64,000 nt of DNA from Sphingomonas sabuli (GCF_014352855.1 NZ_CP060697.1:1818001-1882000); one strand, 5' to 3'; shown: positions 18,482-27,539, counted from the stretch's first letter. Made by a program: numbers and translations. Notes: a model not told the origin generated them from the letters alone.

Positions 18482-19126
18482 ATGGACCCCTCCGCCAAGC
18501 GCAGCCGACGCGGCCTCCTGATCGTCCTGTCGTCCCCGTCGGGCGCGGGCAAAACCACCATCTCGCGGATGCTTTTGGGCGCCGACCGCCAGGTCAGCAT
18601 GTCGATCAGCGCGACCACCCGGCCGATGCGCCCCGGCGAGGCCGATAACGTCGACTATAATTTCGTCGACGATGCGCGCTTCGACGCAATGATCGAGGCC
18701 GGCGAATTCGTCGAATGGGCAACCGTCTTCGGGTCTCGCTACGGCACGCCCAAGGCGCCGGTTAAGCAGGCGCTGAAGGAAGGCCGCGACATCCTCTTCG
18801 ACATCGACTGGCAGGGCGCACGCCAGCTCGAACCCGACTTCGGCGAACATCTCGTCACCATCTTCCTGCTGCCCCCGTCGATGACCGAACTGGAACGGCG
18901 CCTGCGCGCCCGCGGCACCGACAGCGACACGGTCATCGCCGACCGCATGCACCGTGCGGCGGACGAGATCAGCCACTGGGCCGAATATGAATATGTGATG
19001 GTCAACGACGACATGGACGCCTGTCTCGACCGGGTCCGCTCGATCGTCGCCGCCGAACGGTCGAAACGCACCAGCCAGCCGGGCCTCGTCGGCTTCGTCC
19101 GCGACCTCATCGGCCCGCAGCACTAG
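18482..19126 (+). CDS. gmk: guanylate kinase
   Basis: Phosphorylates GMP to GDP with ATP. The 214-aa product carries the P-loop SPSGAGKTT (residues 18-26), the GMP-binding SATTRPMRPGE and the FDIDWQGARQL segment. I chose the ATG before DPSAKRSRRGLLIVLSS, which gives the normal length; frames further upstream run through the phasin operator region. The stop overlaps that of the convergent ATP12 gene. Confidence 0.96.
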   Translation: MDPSAKRSRRGLLIVLSSPSGAGKTTISRMLLGADRQVSMSISATTRPMRPGEADNVDYNFVDDARFDAMIEAGEFVEWATVFGSRYGTPKAPVKQALKEGRDILFDIDWQGARQLEPDFGEHLVTIFLLPPSMTELERRLRARGTDSDTVIADRMHRAADEISHWAEYEYVMVNDDMDACLDRVRSIVAAERSKRTSQPGLVGFVRDLIGPQH

Positions 19127-19818
19127 CGGCCGAGCAACTCCACGAACCGGGCCGCGGCCAGGAAGTCGCGGCGTTTCAGGTCCAGTGCCGCGTCCGCTTC
19201 CGCGTCGGCGCCCCACTGCTCGCGCTGCCATTGCTCGTCGACGGTCACCGCCGACCAGGCGTCATCGGCGGCGATCGCGCCCTCGATCACCCCCAAAGCG
19301 ACGACCAGCGACCCGCCGATCGTCACCAGCACCGACAGCGCCGACAGCCGATAGGGGTCGAGCGCGGCGATGGCATGCGCCAGCCGCCGCACCGTCGCTT
19401 CGGGCTGCGGCACGTGGACGATCCCGCACGTCGTTTCGAAATCGACGTCGAACCGCCGCCGTCCCCACGCCAGCAGTGCGTCCCACATCTGGTCCTGCCG
19501 GGCGCGCAATTCGCGCGGCGATTCGGCCCGGTAACACAGCAGGTCGCCCTCGCCATATTTGGCCAGGCCCGCCGCGAACGGCGCGCTGGCCGGCGCCACC
19601 CGGTCGACGGCCGCATTGGCCAGCCCGGTCAGCGGCATGGTGCGCGGATCGACGGTCTCGCCGCTATCGTTCCATTCCGCCGCGATCGCCCGGGCCAGCG
19701 CCGCGCTCGGCACCGCCAGCGCGTGGCGCGCCGGCGTGCGCAGCGGCTTGCCGTCCAGTTCGACCGTCCAGCCGTCGGCCCCCTCGGCAACCGCCGCCTG
19801 CTTCCAGAACCGCTTCAT
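19123..19818 (-). CDS. ATP12 family F1-ATPase assembly chaperone
   Basis: A 231-aa homologue of mitochondrial Atp12, which binds free F1 alpha subunits during assembly of ATP synthase. Family segments are KRFWKQAAV at the start, ELDGKPLRTP, AIAAEWN and CYRAESPRELRARQDQMWDALLAW. The final third carries ALGVIEGAIAADDAWSAVTVDE. The family is restricted to alphaproteobacteria and mitochondria among well-known groups. Start overlaps the stop of the small gene upstream (ATGA), giving a coupled chain of four genes. Confidence 0.93.
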   Translation of the reverse strand: MKRFWKQAAVAEGADGWTVELDGKPLRTPARHALAVPSAALARAIAAEWNDSGETVDPRTMPLTGLANAAVDRVAPASAPFAAGLAKYGEGDLLCYRAESPRELRARQDQMWDALLAWGRRRFDVDFETTCGIVHVPQPEATVRRLAHAIAALDPYRLSALSVLVTIGGSLVVALGVIEGAIAADDAWSAVTVDEQWQREQWGADAEADAALDLKRRDFLAAARFVELLGR

Positions 19819-20042
19819 CGGCCCTCGTCTTCGGCCTTCCATTTCTTCTTCAGCATCATCGGCGCCCCGACCATGTCGATCAGGCCAAGCACGGCGATGA
19901 TCCCGCCGACCACCGGCCAGCCGCCCGGGCGCACCAGGTCGGTCAGCGCGATGGCCAGCCCCGCGGCCACCGTCACCAGCCCGACCAGCCGCGCCCCCAT
20001 GAACAGCAGAAAGCGCTTCTTCCACTTGGCTTCGTCATCCAT
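19815..20042 (-). CDS. small two-helix membrane protein (75 aa)
   Basis: Unknown protein beginning MDDEAKWKKRFLLFMGARL, with hydrophobic segments at about residues 13-30 and 36-55 and a charged tail (KKKWKAEDEGR). It overlaps the HAD gene upstream by 8 bases and the ATP12 gene downstream by 4, so it is certainly translated in the same operon if real. It is common in my memory to see such a short membrane protein between a HAD phosphatase and ATP12 in sphingomonads, but no function is established. Confidence 0.7.
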   Translation of the reverse strand: MDDEAKWKKRFLLFMGARLVGLVTVAAGLAIALTDLVRPGGWPVVGGIIAVLGLIDMVGAPMMLKKKWKAEDEGR

Positions 20043-20700
20043 CGGCGATTTCCCTCGCAATGTCGGCGACTTCGGCGGGCGTCGCGGCAACCGCGTCGGC
20101 GCCCGCCGCGAACAATTCCTCGGCGTCGTGATAGCCCCAGCCGACGCCCACCGCTTTCGCCCCGGCGGCCAGCGCCATGCCCATGTCGAAACTGGTGTCG
20201 CCGACGACGATGGTGGTGGCGCCGGTGGCGCCGGCCTCGCTCATCGCCGCAATGACCATGTCGGGTGCAGGCTTCGACGGGTGACGGTCGCTGGTTTGCA
20301 GGGAAATGAAGCGCGCGTGGATGTCGTGGCTCAACAGGCAATGGCGCAGCCCGCGGTCGGACTTGCCGGTCGCCACCGCCAGCAGCCAGCCGTCATCCTC
20401 CAGCGTGTCGAGCAGCTCCAGGATGCCGTCGTACAACGGCTCCTGCACCCGCCCTTCCTGCCGCGCGGTGAAGAACGACTGCTTGTAGGTTTCGGCGAGC
20501 GCGCTGTGCATCGCCGCATCGGCCTCGGGCAGCAACGCGGCCATCGCCTCGTTCAGGCTCAGCCCGATCACCCGCCGGCTTTCCTGCGGCGGCGGCAGGG
20601 CCAGCCCGTGCCGGTCGAACGCCTCCGCCAGCGCGGCGTAGATCGTCGCCCCGCTGTCGACCAGCGTGCCGTCGCAATCGAAAACCGCCAGGCGGGTCAC
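20035..20700 (-). CDS. HAD family hydrolase (phosphoglycolate phosphatase-like)
   Basis: A 221-aa haloacid dehalogenase-type phosphatase. The four HAD motifs are visible: FDCDGTLVDS (nucleophile Asp and acid), the threonine in AVATGKS, the lysine in SKPAPDM, and GDTSFDM. An alpha-helical cap between motifs I and II places it in the Gph/PGMB subclass acting on small phosphate esters. The GTG start overlaps the stop of the pseudouridine synthase gene (GTGA). Substrate is not certain. Confidence 0.9.
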   Translation of the reverse strand: MTRLAVFDCDGTLVDSGATIYAALAEAFDRHGLALPPPQESRRVIGLSLNEAMAALLPEADAAMHSALAETYKQSFFTARQEGRVQEPLYDGILELLDTLEDDGWLLAVATGKSDRGLRHCLLSHDIHARFISLQTSDRHPSKPAPDMVIAAMSEAGATGATTIVVGDTSFDMGMALAAGAKAVGVGWGYHDAEELFAAGADAVAATPAEVADIAREIADG

Positions 20701-21767
20701 TTGCGGCCGCGGTTGCTGCGCGTGCGCCGTTCGCCGCGGCGGCTGTCGGGCTTGGGCTTGGCCGTGCGCGGCGCGCGTTGCTGGCGCTGCGGCGCGGCGG
20801 CATCGCCGGCGGCGATTTCGAACCCGATCATGTCCAGGCTCTGCGCGAAATGTTCGGGCAGGTCGGCGCGCACGTCGATCTTGCCCTTGGACGGCGAATC
20901 GATCCGCAGCCGCCGCGCATGCAGGTGCAGCTTGCGGCTGATCCCGCCGGTCAGGAACGCGTCCTGCCCGCCATATTTGCCGTCGCCGACGATCGGGTGG
21001 CCGATCGCCATCATGTGCGCCCGCAACTGGTGGGTGCGGCCGGTCAGCGGCTGCAATTCGACCCAGGCGGCGCGGTTGCCGGCGCGGTCGATCACGCGCC
21101 AGCGGGTGCGTGCCGGCTGGCCGTTTGCTTCGTCGATCTGCATCTTCTCGCCGCCGGTGCCCGGCTGCTTGGACAGCGGCGCGTCGATCTGCCCCTCGTC
21201 GCCCGACGGCACGCCGACGACCAGCGCCCAATAGACTTTCTTCGCGGTGCGGCCGGAAAAGCTCTTGGAAAACAGGTTGGCGGTGCGCGCGGTCTTGGCG
21301 ACCAGCAGCGCGCCCGACGTGTCCTTGTCCAGCCGGTGGACCAGCTTGGGCCGGTTGCCGTCGTCGTCCGCCAGCCCGTCGAGCAGGCGGTCGAGATGGT
21401 GGGTGGTCTTGGTCCCGCCCTGCGTCGCCAGCCCCGGCGGCTTGTTGAGGACGAAGCCGTCGGCATCCTCGTAAATCACCATCGACCGGACGTATTCTGT
21501 TTCCTCCGCGGTCAGCGGGTCGCGCCGGGGCTTGTCGCGGCGCGGGCGGCGCTCCTTGTCCGGCTCGACCGGCGGCAGGCGGATTTCCTGCCCGGCGGAT
21601 ATGCGTTCGCCCGGCACCACGCGCTTGCCGTCGACGCGCAGTTGCCCGGTCCGCGCCCAGCGCGACACCAGGTTGAAATTGACGTCCGGCTGGTGCCGCT
21701 TGAACCAGCGGTCGAGGCGGATGCCGTCGTCATCGACGTCGACCCGGAATGTGCGCGTATCGGCCAT
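20697..21767 (-). CDS. RluA-family 23S rRNA pseudouridine synthase (RluC-like)
   Basis: Converts specific uridines of 23S rRNA to pseudouridine. The 356-aa protein has an N-terminal S4 RNA-binding domain (about residues 14-70), then the catalytic domain with HRLDKDTSG at 144-152 (Asp149 is the catalytic residue) and TGRTHQLRAHM. The C-terminal 35 residues are basic and low-complexity (RTAKPKPDSRRGERRTR), likely an RNA-binding tail. RluC is the best guess in the family because of the S4 domain, but RluD is not excluded. Confidence 0.88.
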   Translation of the reverse strand: MADTRTFRVDVDDDGIRLDRWFKRHQPDVNFNLVSRWARTGQLRVDGKRVVPGERISAGQEIRLPPVEPDKERRPRRDKPRRDPLTAEETEYVRSMVIYEDADGFVLNKPPGLATQGGTKTTHHLDRLLDGLADDDGNRPKLVHRLDKDTSGALLVAKTARTANLFSKSFSGRTAKKVYWALVVGVPSGDEGQIDAPLSKQPGTGGEKMQIDEANGQPARTRWRVIDRAGNRAAWVELQPLTGRTHQLRAHMMAIGHPIVGDGKYGGQDAFLTGGISRKLHLHARRLRIDSPSKGKIDVRADLPEHFAQSLDMIGFEIAAGDAAAPQRQQRAPRTAKPKPDSRRGERRTRSNRGRK

Positions 21768-21798
21768 CCACGCCCTCTAGCGATTAAGCCGCCCGAAT

Positions 21799-22167
21799 CT
21801 AACCCGTGCGATCGCGCCAATGTTCGAACGCCTGCTGCTGCAGCCGATGGACCAGCCGTGCCGCTTCGGGACCGGTCCACGGGCCGTCGTGCCCGTGCGC
21901 GATCGCGCCGCCGATCCACCACCCCTGTCCGGGCAGGCCGTCCGACTGGCGCACGACCAGCACCGCCAGCTCCGGTTCGCCGCGCTCGGCCGCATCGTCG
22001 TCGACCGTGGCCAGCACCTTGCACAGGGCCCGCATCTTGGGGCGCGTGAAGGCATGGCCAAGCGCACCGAGCATTTCGGAATAAGTGATCGGCTGGCCCG
22101 CTGCGGCGGATTCGATCAGCAGTCGGCGGACCTCGCCGGGGTCGGCGAGCAGCCCGGCCCGGCTCAT
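21799..22167 (-). CDS. conserved hypothetical protein (122 aa)
   Basis: Soluble protein with QPITYSEMLGALGHAFTRPK, EPELAVLVVRQSDGLPGQGWW and a tryptophan-rich C-terminal helix. I have seen this family in alphaproteobacteria, sometimes mislabelled as a ribose-phosphate pyrophosphokinase, but it has none of that enzyme's motifs. The helix-turn pattern of the first 50 residues and the GQGWW loop vaguely recall alkyltransferase-like proteins. Its ATG overlaps the stop of the DUF4893 lipoprotein (ATGA). Confidence 0.72.
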   Translation of the reverse strand: MSRAGLLADPGEVRRLLIESAAAGQPITYSEMLGALGHAFTRPKMRALCKVLATVDDDAAERGEPELAVLVVRQSDGLPGQGWWIGGAIAHGHDGPWTGPEAARLVHRLQQQAFEHWRDRTG

Positions 22168-22829
22168 TCGGGCTGGTCGGCGACCGGCGTCAGTTCGAAC
22201 ACCTCCAGCTTGGCGCCGCTGCGCGCCCACGGGATCACCAACCGCCAGCGGAACGGGGCGATGCGTTCGAACACGCCCGCCATGTCGCGTTCCGGATCCT
22301 CGCCATAAGCGCGCGATTCCTTGTCGTCGGCCAGGCCCAGGCTGCCCAGGAAGATCATCCGGTTGGGGTCGGCGTCGTCGAACAATTGGCCGACCGGGCG
22401 GCGGCTGCCGGTCTGCTTGACGATCGACAGCGACCCGTCGTCGTCGCTCAGGACGTAACAGAAGAACGGCTTGAACTTCTCGAACGCCGGCGACTTCCTG
22501 TCCGTCTTGCCGATGCTGATCAGCCGGCAATTGTAACTGCCCGGCGTCGGCTGCGGCCGAGGCAGGCGGGCCAGCGGCTTCAACAGCTCGCCTTCGCCGG
22601 CCACGGCGCGGCCGAACCGCGCCCGCGCCTCGTCGATGCCCTGCTGCCATGCCAGCCCGCTGCGGTCGATGCGGCTGCGGTCGCTGGGCGTCGCGGTCTG
22701 CTTCCAGGCATCGCCGGGCTGCGGCTGTTCGACCGTGATGGTCGCCGCCGTCCGCTTCTTGGACGTGGTGTCGCACGCGCCAAGGGTCGCGGCCAATGCC
22801 ATCGCCAAAAGGATCGCCGAAGTGCGCAT
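22164..22829 (-). CDS. DUF4893 domain lipoprotein
   Basis: A 221-aa exported lipoprotein. The signal sequence ends in the lipobox LGAC (Cys at residue 19). The mature part contains DRSRIDRSGLAWQQGIDEAR, YNCRLISIGK and FCYVLSDDDGSLSI, which fit DUF4893, a family common in sphingomonads with no known function. I chose the ATG that gives a normal signal peptide. The region downstream is translationally coupled to the 122-aa gene. Confidence 0.85.
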   Translation of the reverse strand: MRTSAILLAMALAATLGACDTTSKKRTAATITVEQPQPGDAWKQTATPSDRSRIDRSGLAWQQGIDEARARFGRAVAGEGELLKPLARLPRPQPTPGSYNCRLISIGKTDRKSPAFEKFKPFFCYVLSDDDGSLSIVKQTGSRRPVGQLFDDADPNRMIFLGSLGLADDKESRAYGEDPERDMAGVFERIAPFRWRLVIPWARSGAKLEVFELTPVADQPE

Positions 22830-22925
22830 GCCGCGAAGCGTGGCAAAGTGTCGCGTCCGATGCAACCAACGCGCGCTTCACCATGACCTTTCACTTGCGC
22901 TTGGCGACCGCTAGGCGCGCGGCAG

Positions 22926-23849
22926 ATGAACGCGCCCCGCACCCCTTCGGATCAACAGCGCGCGGCGCTTGCCGGCCTGTGGTTCGGGCTCGGCGCCTAC
23001 GGGCTGTGGGGCGTGCTGCCGATCTACTTCAAGGCGCTGGCGGCGGTCGGCCCGGTCGACATCGTGGCCCACCGCGTCGCCTGGTCGGTGCCCTTCCTCG
23101 CGCTCCTGCTGCTGCTGTTCGCGCGAACCGGCGAAGTCCGCGCCGTGCTCCGCCAGCGACGAACGATGGTGTTGCTCGCCGCGTCCGCCTGCCTGATCGC
23201 GGTCAACTGGCTGCTCTACGTTTACGCCGTCACCACCGGCCACATCCTCGCCGGCAGTCTCGGCTATTATCTCAACCCGTTGGTCAACGTCGTCATGGGG
23301 CGTTTCATCCTCAAGGAACGGCTTGGCTGGCTGCAATGGGCGGCGGTGGTCGTCGCGCTGGCGGGCATTTCGGCGCTTGCCTACCAGTCGCTCGGTCAGC
23401 TGTGGATCAGTCTCGCGCTGGCGTTCAGCTTCGCGACCTACGGCCTGCTGCGCAAGATCGCGTCGGTGGAAGCGGTCGCGGGCCTGGCCATCGAAACCAC
23501 GCTGCTGCTGCCGCTGGCCCTGCTGTGGCTGGCGTGGGGCGTGGCCGCCGGCGGTCCGGCGTTCGGGCCGACCCGCACCGACACCATCCTCCTGCTGCTG
23601 GCGGGCGTCGCCACGTCGGTCCCGCTGCTGCTGTTCACCGCCGCGGCCCGGCGGCTTCGCTATTCGACCTTGGGGATGCTGCAATTCATCGCCCCGACGC
23701 TGCAATTCATCATTGCCGTGGCCTTTTACGGCGAAGCCTTCACCGCCGCCCACGCGGTCGCCTTCGGGGCGATCTGGATCGCGCTGATTCTGTACGTGAC
23801 GGCGCTGGTGCGCGACCACCGCTCGGCCAGCGCCGCCCCGTCCGACTAG
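22926..23849 (+). CDS. rarD: EamA family transporter RarD
   Basis: A 307-aa inner-membrane protein with ten helices in two EamA repeats. GLGAYGLWGVLPIYFKAL at the N-terminus, AHRVAWSVPFL and LGYYLNPLVNVVMG are signatures of RarD. The protein was named for chloramphenicol sensitivity effects, but its substrate is not settled. It is divergent from the DUF4893 gene with about 95 bases between start codons. Confidence 0.9.
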   Translation: MNAPRTPSDQQRAALAGLWFGLGAYGLWGVLPIYFKALAAVGPVDIVAHRVAWSVPFLALLLLLFARTGEVRAVLRQRRTMVLLAASACLIAVNWLLYVYAVTTGHILAGSLGYYLNPLVNVVMGRFILKERLGWLQWAAVVVALAGISALAYQSLGQLWISLALAFSFATYGLLRKIASVEAVAGLAIETTLLLPLALLWLAWGVAAGGPAFGPTRTDTILLLLAGVATSVPLLLFTAAARRLRYSTLGMLQFIAPTLQFIIAVAFYGEAFTAAHAVAFGAIWIALILYVTALVRDHRSASAAPSD

Positions 23850-23882
23850 GGAACGCATCGTCGGCGTGCGCATTGGTCGCCC

Positions 23883-24305
23883 ATGACCAGGATTTTCCTC
23901 GCCGCCGCGGCCACCGTGTCGCTGACCGCCTGCGCCGCCGTCCCGCCGCCGACCGTCCCCCCGCCCCCGCCCTGCGCGGTGGCCGGCTCGTCGGACTGGA
24001 ATGCGTGGATCAACAAGATGCCCGGGCCCGGTGCGCGCCCGACGCTGCACGTGACCGGCAAGGTGACCACGCCGACCGGCGGCTACACCGTCGGCTTCGA
24101 CCAGCCGCTGCAGGTCCGCGAAAGCTTCCCGGTCCAGGTCGTCGTCACCCTCCAGGCTGCCCCGCCCGCGGGCGCGGCGACCCAGGCGATCGTCACCCAC
24201 GACGTGCGCGGCCAATGGCCGATGGACGCCGCGGTCGGCTCGGTGGAGGTCCGCTGCGGCACGCAGACGCTGGCGACCATCGCGCCGGTCCCGGAAGCGA
24301 ACTAG
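23883..24305 (+). CDS. putative lipoprotein (140 aa)
   Basis: Unknown exported protein. The N-terminal signal ends in the lipobox LTAC (Cys at 17), followed by a proline-rich linker (PPPTVPPPPPCAV). The rest looks like a small beta-sandwich (THDVRGQWPMDAAVGSVEVR). It may stand at the cell surface or periplasm. No family recognised. It follows rarD by 33 bases and precedes a small membrane protein. Confidence 0.65.
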   Translation: MTRIFLAAAATVSLTACAAVPPPTVPPPPPCAVAGSSDWNAWINKMPGPGARPTLHVTGKVTTPTGGYTVGFDQPLQVRESFPVQVVVTLQAAPPAGAATQAIVTHDVRGQWPMDAAVGSVEVRCGTQTLATIAPVPEAN

Positions 24306-24338
24306 CGCCGGCGCTCCGGCGCGGTTAGGGTCGGGCGC

Positions 24339-24560
24339 ATGCTCAACATCGTCTCGCTCATCATCGGGATCGTCGCGCTCGTCTTCGCGACCATCGCCTT
24401 CCTGCCCCTGCTCGGCTGGGCCAACTGGCTGATCATCCCGCTGGCCATTGTCGGCACGGTCGTCGGCATGGCGTCGCGATCGAACGCGGGGCGCAACCTC
24501 AACCTGTTTGTCATCCTGATCGGCGTCATCCGCCTGTCGCTTGGCGGCGGCATCCTTTGA
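24339..24560 (+). CDS. small membrane protein (73 aa)
   Basis: Short protein made of two or three hydrophobic helices with MASRSNAGRNLNL between them, similar in look to the small DUF-type membrane proteins that end in VIRLSLGGG. Function unknown. The gene is separated from the convergent phaC stop by only 7 bases. Confidence 0.6.
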   Translation: MLNIVSLIIGIVALVFATIAFLPLLGWANWLIIPLAIVGTVVGMASRSNAGRNLNLFVILIGVIRLSLGGGIL

Positions 24561-24567
24561 CCCGGGT

Positions 24568-26334
24568 CTAGCGTTCCTTGACGTACCGTCCCGGTGCGTC
24601 CTCGACCGCTTTCAGCCTGCCTTCGCCGGGAATGCGCGCGCCCTTGGCCACGACCGTTGCCCCGTCCTGCGCCTTCAGCCACCGGGCCCAATCGGGCCAC
24701 CAGCTGCCCTTGTGCTGCTCGGCACCGTCGATGAAATCCGCCAGCGTCCCGCACGGCGTGTCGTTGACCCAGTAACAATATTTCTGGGCCGACGGCGGAT
24801 TGACCACCCCGGCAATATGGCCCGACCCGGCCAGCACGAAGCGATTGTCGCCGGCGAAATGGTCCATGATTTTCCACACGCTTTCGGGCGGCGCGATATG
24901 GTCCTCGCGCCCGGCCTGGATATACGCCGGCGTCTTGACCCGGCTCAGGTCGATCGCGGTGCCGTCGACCGTGATCTCGCCCGCGACCAGCTTGTTCGCC
25001 TTGTACAGGTCCTCAAGATAGGCGCGGTGCCACTTGCCCGGCAGGTTGGTGGTGTCGCTGTTCCACTGCAATAGGTCGAACGGCGGCGGCTCCTCGCCCA
25101 GCAAGTAATTGTTGACCACGTAATTCCAGATCAGGTCGCGGCCGCGCAGCAGGTTGAACGTCGCCGCCATGTAGCGCCCGTCGAGATAGCCTTTTTCAGC
25201 CGTCAGCTGCTCGAGCAGCGCCATCGTCTCCTCGCCCGCAAACAGCTTGAGGTCCCCGGCAAGCGAAAAGTCCACTTGCGCCGTCAGGAAGGTCGCCGAC
25301 TTGACGCGATCCTGCTGCTTGCGGGCGTCGAGCAGCGCCAGTGTCGTCGCCAGCGTGGTGCCGGCAACGCAATAGCCGATGGTGTGCACGCTCTCGACGT
25401 CCAGCAGGTCGCGGATGGTGTCGATCGCGTCGACCTGGCCGCGCAGGACATAATCGTCGAGCGTGATGTCGGCGATCGTCTCGTCGGCCGATTTCCAGCT
25501 GACCATGAACAGCGAGATGCCCTCGTCCACGCACCATTTGACGAAGCTCTTCTCGGGCGTGAGGTCGAGGATGTAGAAACGGTTGATCCACGGCGGGAAG
25601 ATCACCACCGGGGTCTTCAAAACCTTGTCGGTCGTCGGCGTGTACTGGATCAGCTGGTAAAGCGGCGTTTCCTTGACCACCTTGCCGGGCGTCGTGGCCA
25701 GGTTCTTGCCGACTTCGAACACGCCCTGCTTGGTTTGCGTCACCTGGCCCGCGGCAACGTCCTTCAACATGTTGGCCAGGCCCTTGAGCAGGTTCTCGCC
25801 GCGCGTCTCGATGGTCTTCTTCAACACCTGCGGATTGGTCAGCGCGAAGTTGGACGGGCTCATCGCGTCGACGAAGCTCTTGGTCGCGAACTGCAACCGC
25901 GCGCGGCTCTCCTGGTCCAGCCCCTCGACCTCGTCAACCGTGCCCAGCAACCGGTCGGACAGCGCCAGATAGGTCTGGCGAATCTGGTCGAACACCGGGT
26001 TGTCCGACCATTCCGGCGCGGCAAAGCGGCGGTCCCTGGTTTCCGCGCCCGGGGGGTTCAGCCCCATCATCCGGCCCCACGTGTCCAGCCCCTTGGCCCA
26101 CGCTTCGGCGCCGGCGCTCATCATGCTGGTCGGGTCGGCGGGCGCGCCGGGCGGCGCGACGAAGGCGGGCGGAAACGCGCCCCAGGCGGGCGGGCTGGTC
26201 GGCCACGGCGCGCCGGTCTTCAGGCTTTGCGCCCACGCTTCCAGCAACATCTGCTGGGCCCGGCCCATCACCCAGGTCCAATGCTGCCAGTCTTCCAGCG
26301 TCTGCGGTCGGTCGGTGTCGGTCTTGTCGGTCAT
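24568..26334 (-). CDS. phaC: class I poly(R)-hydroxyalkanoic acid synthase
   Basis: Polymerises (R)-3-hydroxyacyl-CoA into polyhydroxyalkanoate at the granule surface. The 588-aa protein begins MTDKTDTDRP and has the variable N-terminal domain (about 1-230) and an alpha/beta-hydrolase catalytic domain. The nucleophile is Cys322 in GYCVAGTTLA, a GxCxA form of the lipase-like box. The aspartate is in AGREDHIAPPESVW and the histidine in GSGHIAGVVNPP. Class I is indicated by length and by the lack of PhaE or PhaR subunits nearby. The phasin gene lies 6 kb away. An inverted repeat GTTGC-N8-GCAAC is about 30 bases upstream of the start. Confidence 0.96.
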   Translation of the reverse strand: MTDKTDTDRPQTLEDWQHWTWVMGRAQQMLLEAWAQSLKTGAPWPTSPPAWGAFPPAFVAPPGAPADPTSMMSAGAEAWAKGLDTWGRMMGLNPPGAETRDRRFAAPEWSDNPVFDQIRQTYLALSDRLLGTVDEVEGLDQESRARLQFATKSFVDAMSPSNFALTNPQVLKKTIETRGENLLKGLANMLKDVAAGQVTQTKQGVFEVGKNLATTPGKVVKETPLYQLIQYTPTTDKVLKTPVVIFPPWINRFYILDLTPEKSFVKWCVDEGISLFMVSWKSADETIADITLDDYVLRGQVDAIDTIRDLLDVESVHTIGYCVAGTTLATTLALLDARKQQDRVKSATFLTAQVDFSLAGDLKLFAGEETMALLEQLTAEKGYLDGRYMAATFNLLRGRDLIWNYVVNNYLLGEEPPPFDLLQWNSDTTNLPGKWHRAYLEDLYKANKLVAGEITVDGTAIDLSRVKTPAYIQAGREDHIAPPESVWKIMDHFAGDNRFVLAGSGHIAGVVNPPSAQKYCYWVNDTPCGTLADFIDGAEQHKGSWWPDWARWLKAQDGATVVAKGARIPGEGRLKAVEDAPGRYVKER

Positions 26335-26362
26335 CGCGCTGCCATAGCTGTCATCGGCCCAA

Positions 26363-26380
26363 GTTGCGAAACCGGGCAAC
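26363..26380. promoter_or_regulatory. inverted repeat GTTGC-N8-GCAAC between phaC and the TRIC gene
   Basis: A perfect 5-bp inverted repeat in the divergent region, about 30 bases upstream of the phaC start. Its TGC/GCA arms loosely resemble sites of PhaR-type repressors, but it is not the 15-bp repeat found before the phasin gene. Weak candidate operator. Confidence 0.3.
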
Positions 26381-26426
26381 GCGCCAATGGATTGCGCCCG
26401 CACTTCGTTCCTCGCACAGGGGGTCA

Positions 26427-27044
26427 ATGGTCGACGCCAGTCCCCTGCCGCCAGCGCTCGTGCTGCTAGATTATTTCGGCATCGCCGTGTTTGCCGTCAC
26501 CGGTGCGCTGCTCGCCGCGGAAAAGAAGCAGACGCTGGTCACCTTTGCCTTCTTCGCCGTCGCCACCGGCGTTGGCGGCGGCACGCTGCGCGACCTGCTG
26601 ATCGGGGCGCCGGTCTTCTGGGTCCACGCCAACGGCGCCTTGCTGATCTGCATCGCTGCCTGCCTTGCGGTATGGTTCGCCAGCCGCCGGCTGGCCAATG
26701 CCGCGCTGGACTGGTTCGACGCCGCCGGGCTCGCCGCTTACGCCACCTACGGCGCGGCCAAGGCGCTGGCCTTCGGCGTTGCCCCCGTACCGGCCTTCGC
26801 CATGGGCGTGCTGACCGCCTGCGCCGGCGGGATCATCCGCGACGTCCTGGCCGGCGAACCCTCGATCCTGATGCGGCCCGAACTGTACGTCACCGCCGCG
26901 GCGCTCTCGTCGGGCCTGTTCGTGCTGCTGTCGCTGATCGGGCTGACCGTTTGGCCCGCTGCGATCGTCGCGGCGGCGGCGGGTTTCGCGCTGCGCGGGC
27001 TGGCCATCGCGCGCGGCTGGTCGTTGCCCGCCTATCGTGACTAG
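26427..27044 (+). CDS. trimeric intracellular cation channel-like protein (UPF0126, YicG type)
   Basis: A 205-aa membrane protein with seven helices formed from two glycine-rich repeats. LDYFGIAVFAVTGALLA and GVGGGTLRDLLIG in the first half are mirrored by AAGLAAYATYGAAKAL and GGIIRDVLAG in the second. Bacterial TRIC homologues conduct monovalent cations. I chose the ATG preceded by AGGGGG. The gene is divergent from phaC and probably co-transcribed with the DUF2721 gene. Confidence 0.92.
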   Translation: MVDASPLPPALVLLDYFGIAVFAVTGALLAAEKKQTLVTFAFFAVATGVGGGTLRDLLIGAPVFWVHANGALLICIAACLAVWFASRRLANAALDWFDAAGLAAYATYGAAKALAFGVAPVPAFAMGVLTACAGGIIRDVLAGEPSILMRPELYVTAAALSSGLFVLLSLIGLTVWPAAIVAAAAGFALRGLAIARGWSLPAYRD

Positions 27045-27053
27045 GGTGGCGCG

Positions 27054-27539
27054 ATGATCCCGATCCCGCCCGCCGACACCCGAGTCGCTGAAATCGCCGA
27101 CATCATCCAGTCGGTGCTGGCGCCGGTGTTCCTGCTCGCCGGTATTGCCGGCTTCCTCAACGTGCTGACCGGCCGCCAGTCGCGGATCGTCGACCGCGCC
27201 CGCGACCTCGAACCCAAATTGCTCCAGTCGCGGGGCAGCGAACATGACCGCTACATTGCCGAATTGCGCACCCTCGACACGCGCATGAAACTGGTCGGCC
27301 GCGCGGTGTGGATGGCGGTGCTGGCCGCGCTGCTGGTGTGCTGCATCGTCGTGCTGCTGTTCGCCGGGTCGGTGGTCAGCGGCCATTTCGGCCGTGCGCT
27401 GGCGGTGCTGTTCATCCTGTGCATGGTGTTCCTCGCGCTCGCCTTCGCCGTCTTCCTGTTCGAAACCCGCATCGCCGCCCGCTCGATGCGCGTGCGCACC
27501 GCGCTGCTCGACCACCAGGCCGAAGACCCGCCCGCCTGA
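27054..27539 (+). CDS. DUF2721 family membrane protein
   Basis: A 161-aa protein with one N-terminal and two C-terminal membrane helices. SVLAPVFLLAGIAGFLNVL and SRIVDRARDLEP, followed by a charged helix and AVLFILCMVFLALAFAVFLFE, match DUF2721. No function is known. It follows the channel gene by 9 bases. Confidence 0.85.
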   Translation: MIPIPPADTRVAEIADIIQSVLAPVFLLAGIAGFLNVLTGRQSRIVDRARDLEPKLLQSRGSEHDRYIAELRTLDTRMKLVGRAVWMAVLAALLVCCIVVLLFAGSVVSGHFGRALAVLFILCMVFLALAFAVFLFETRIAARSMRVRTALLDHQAEDPPA

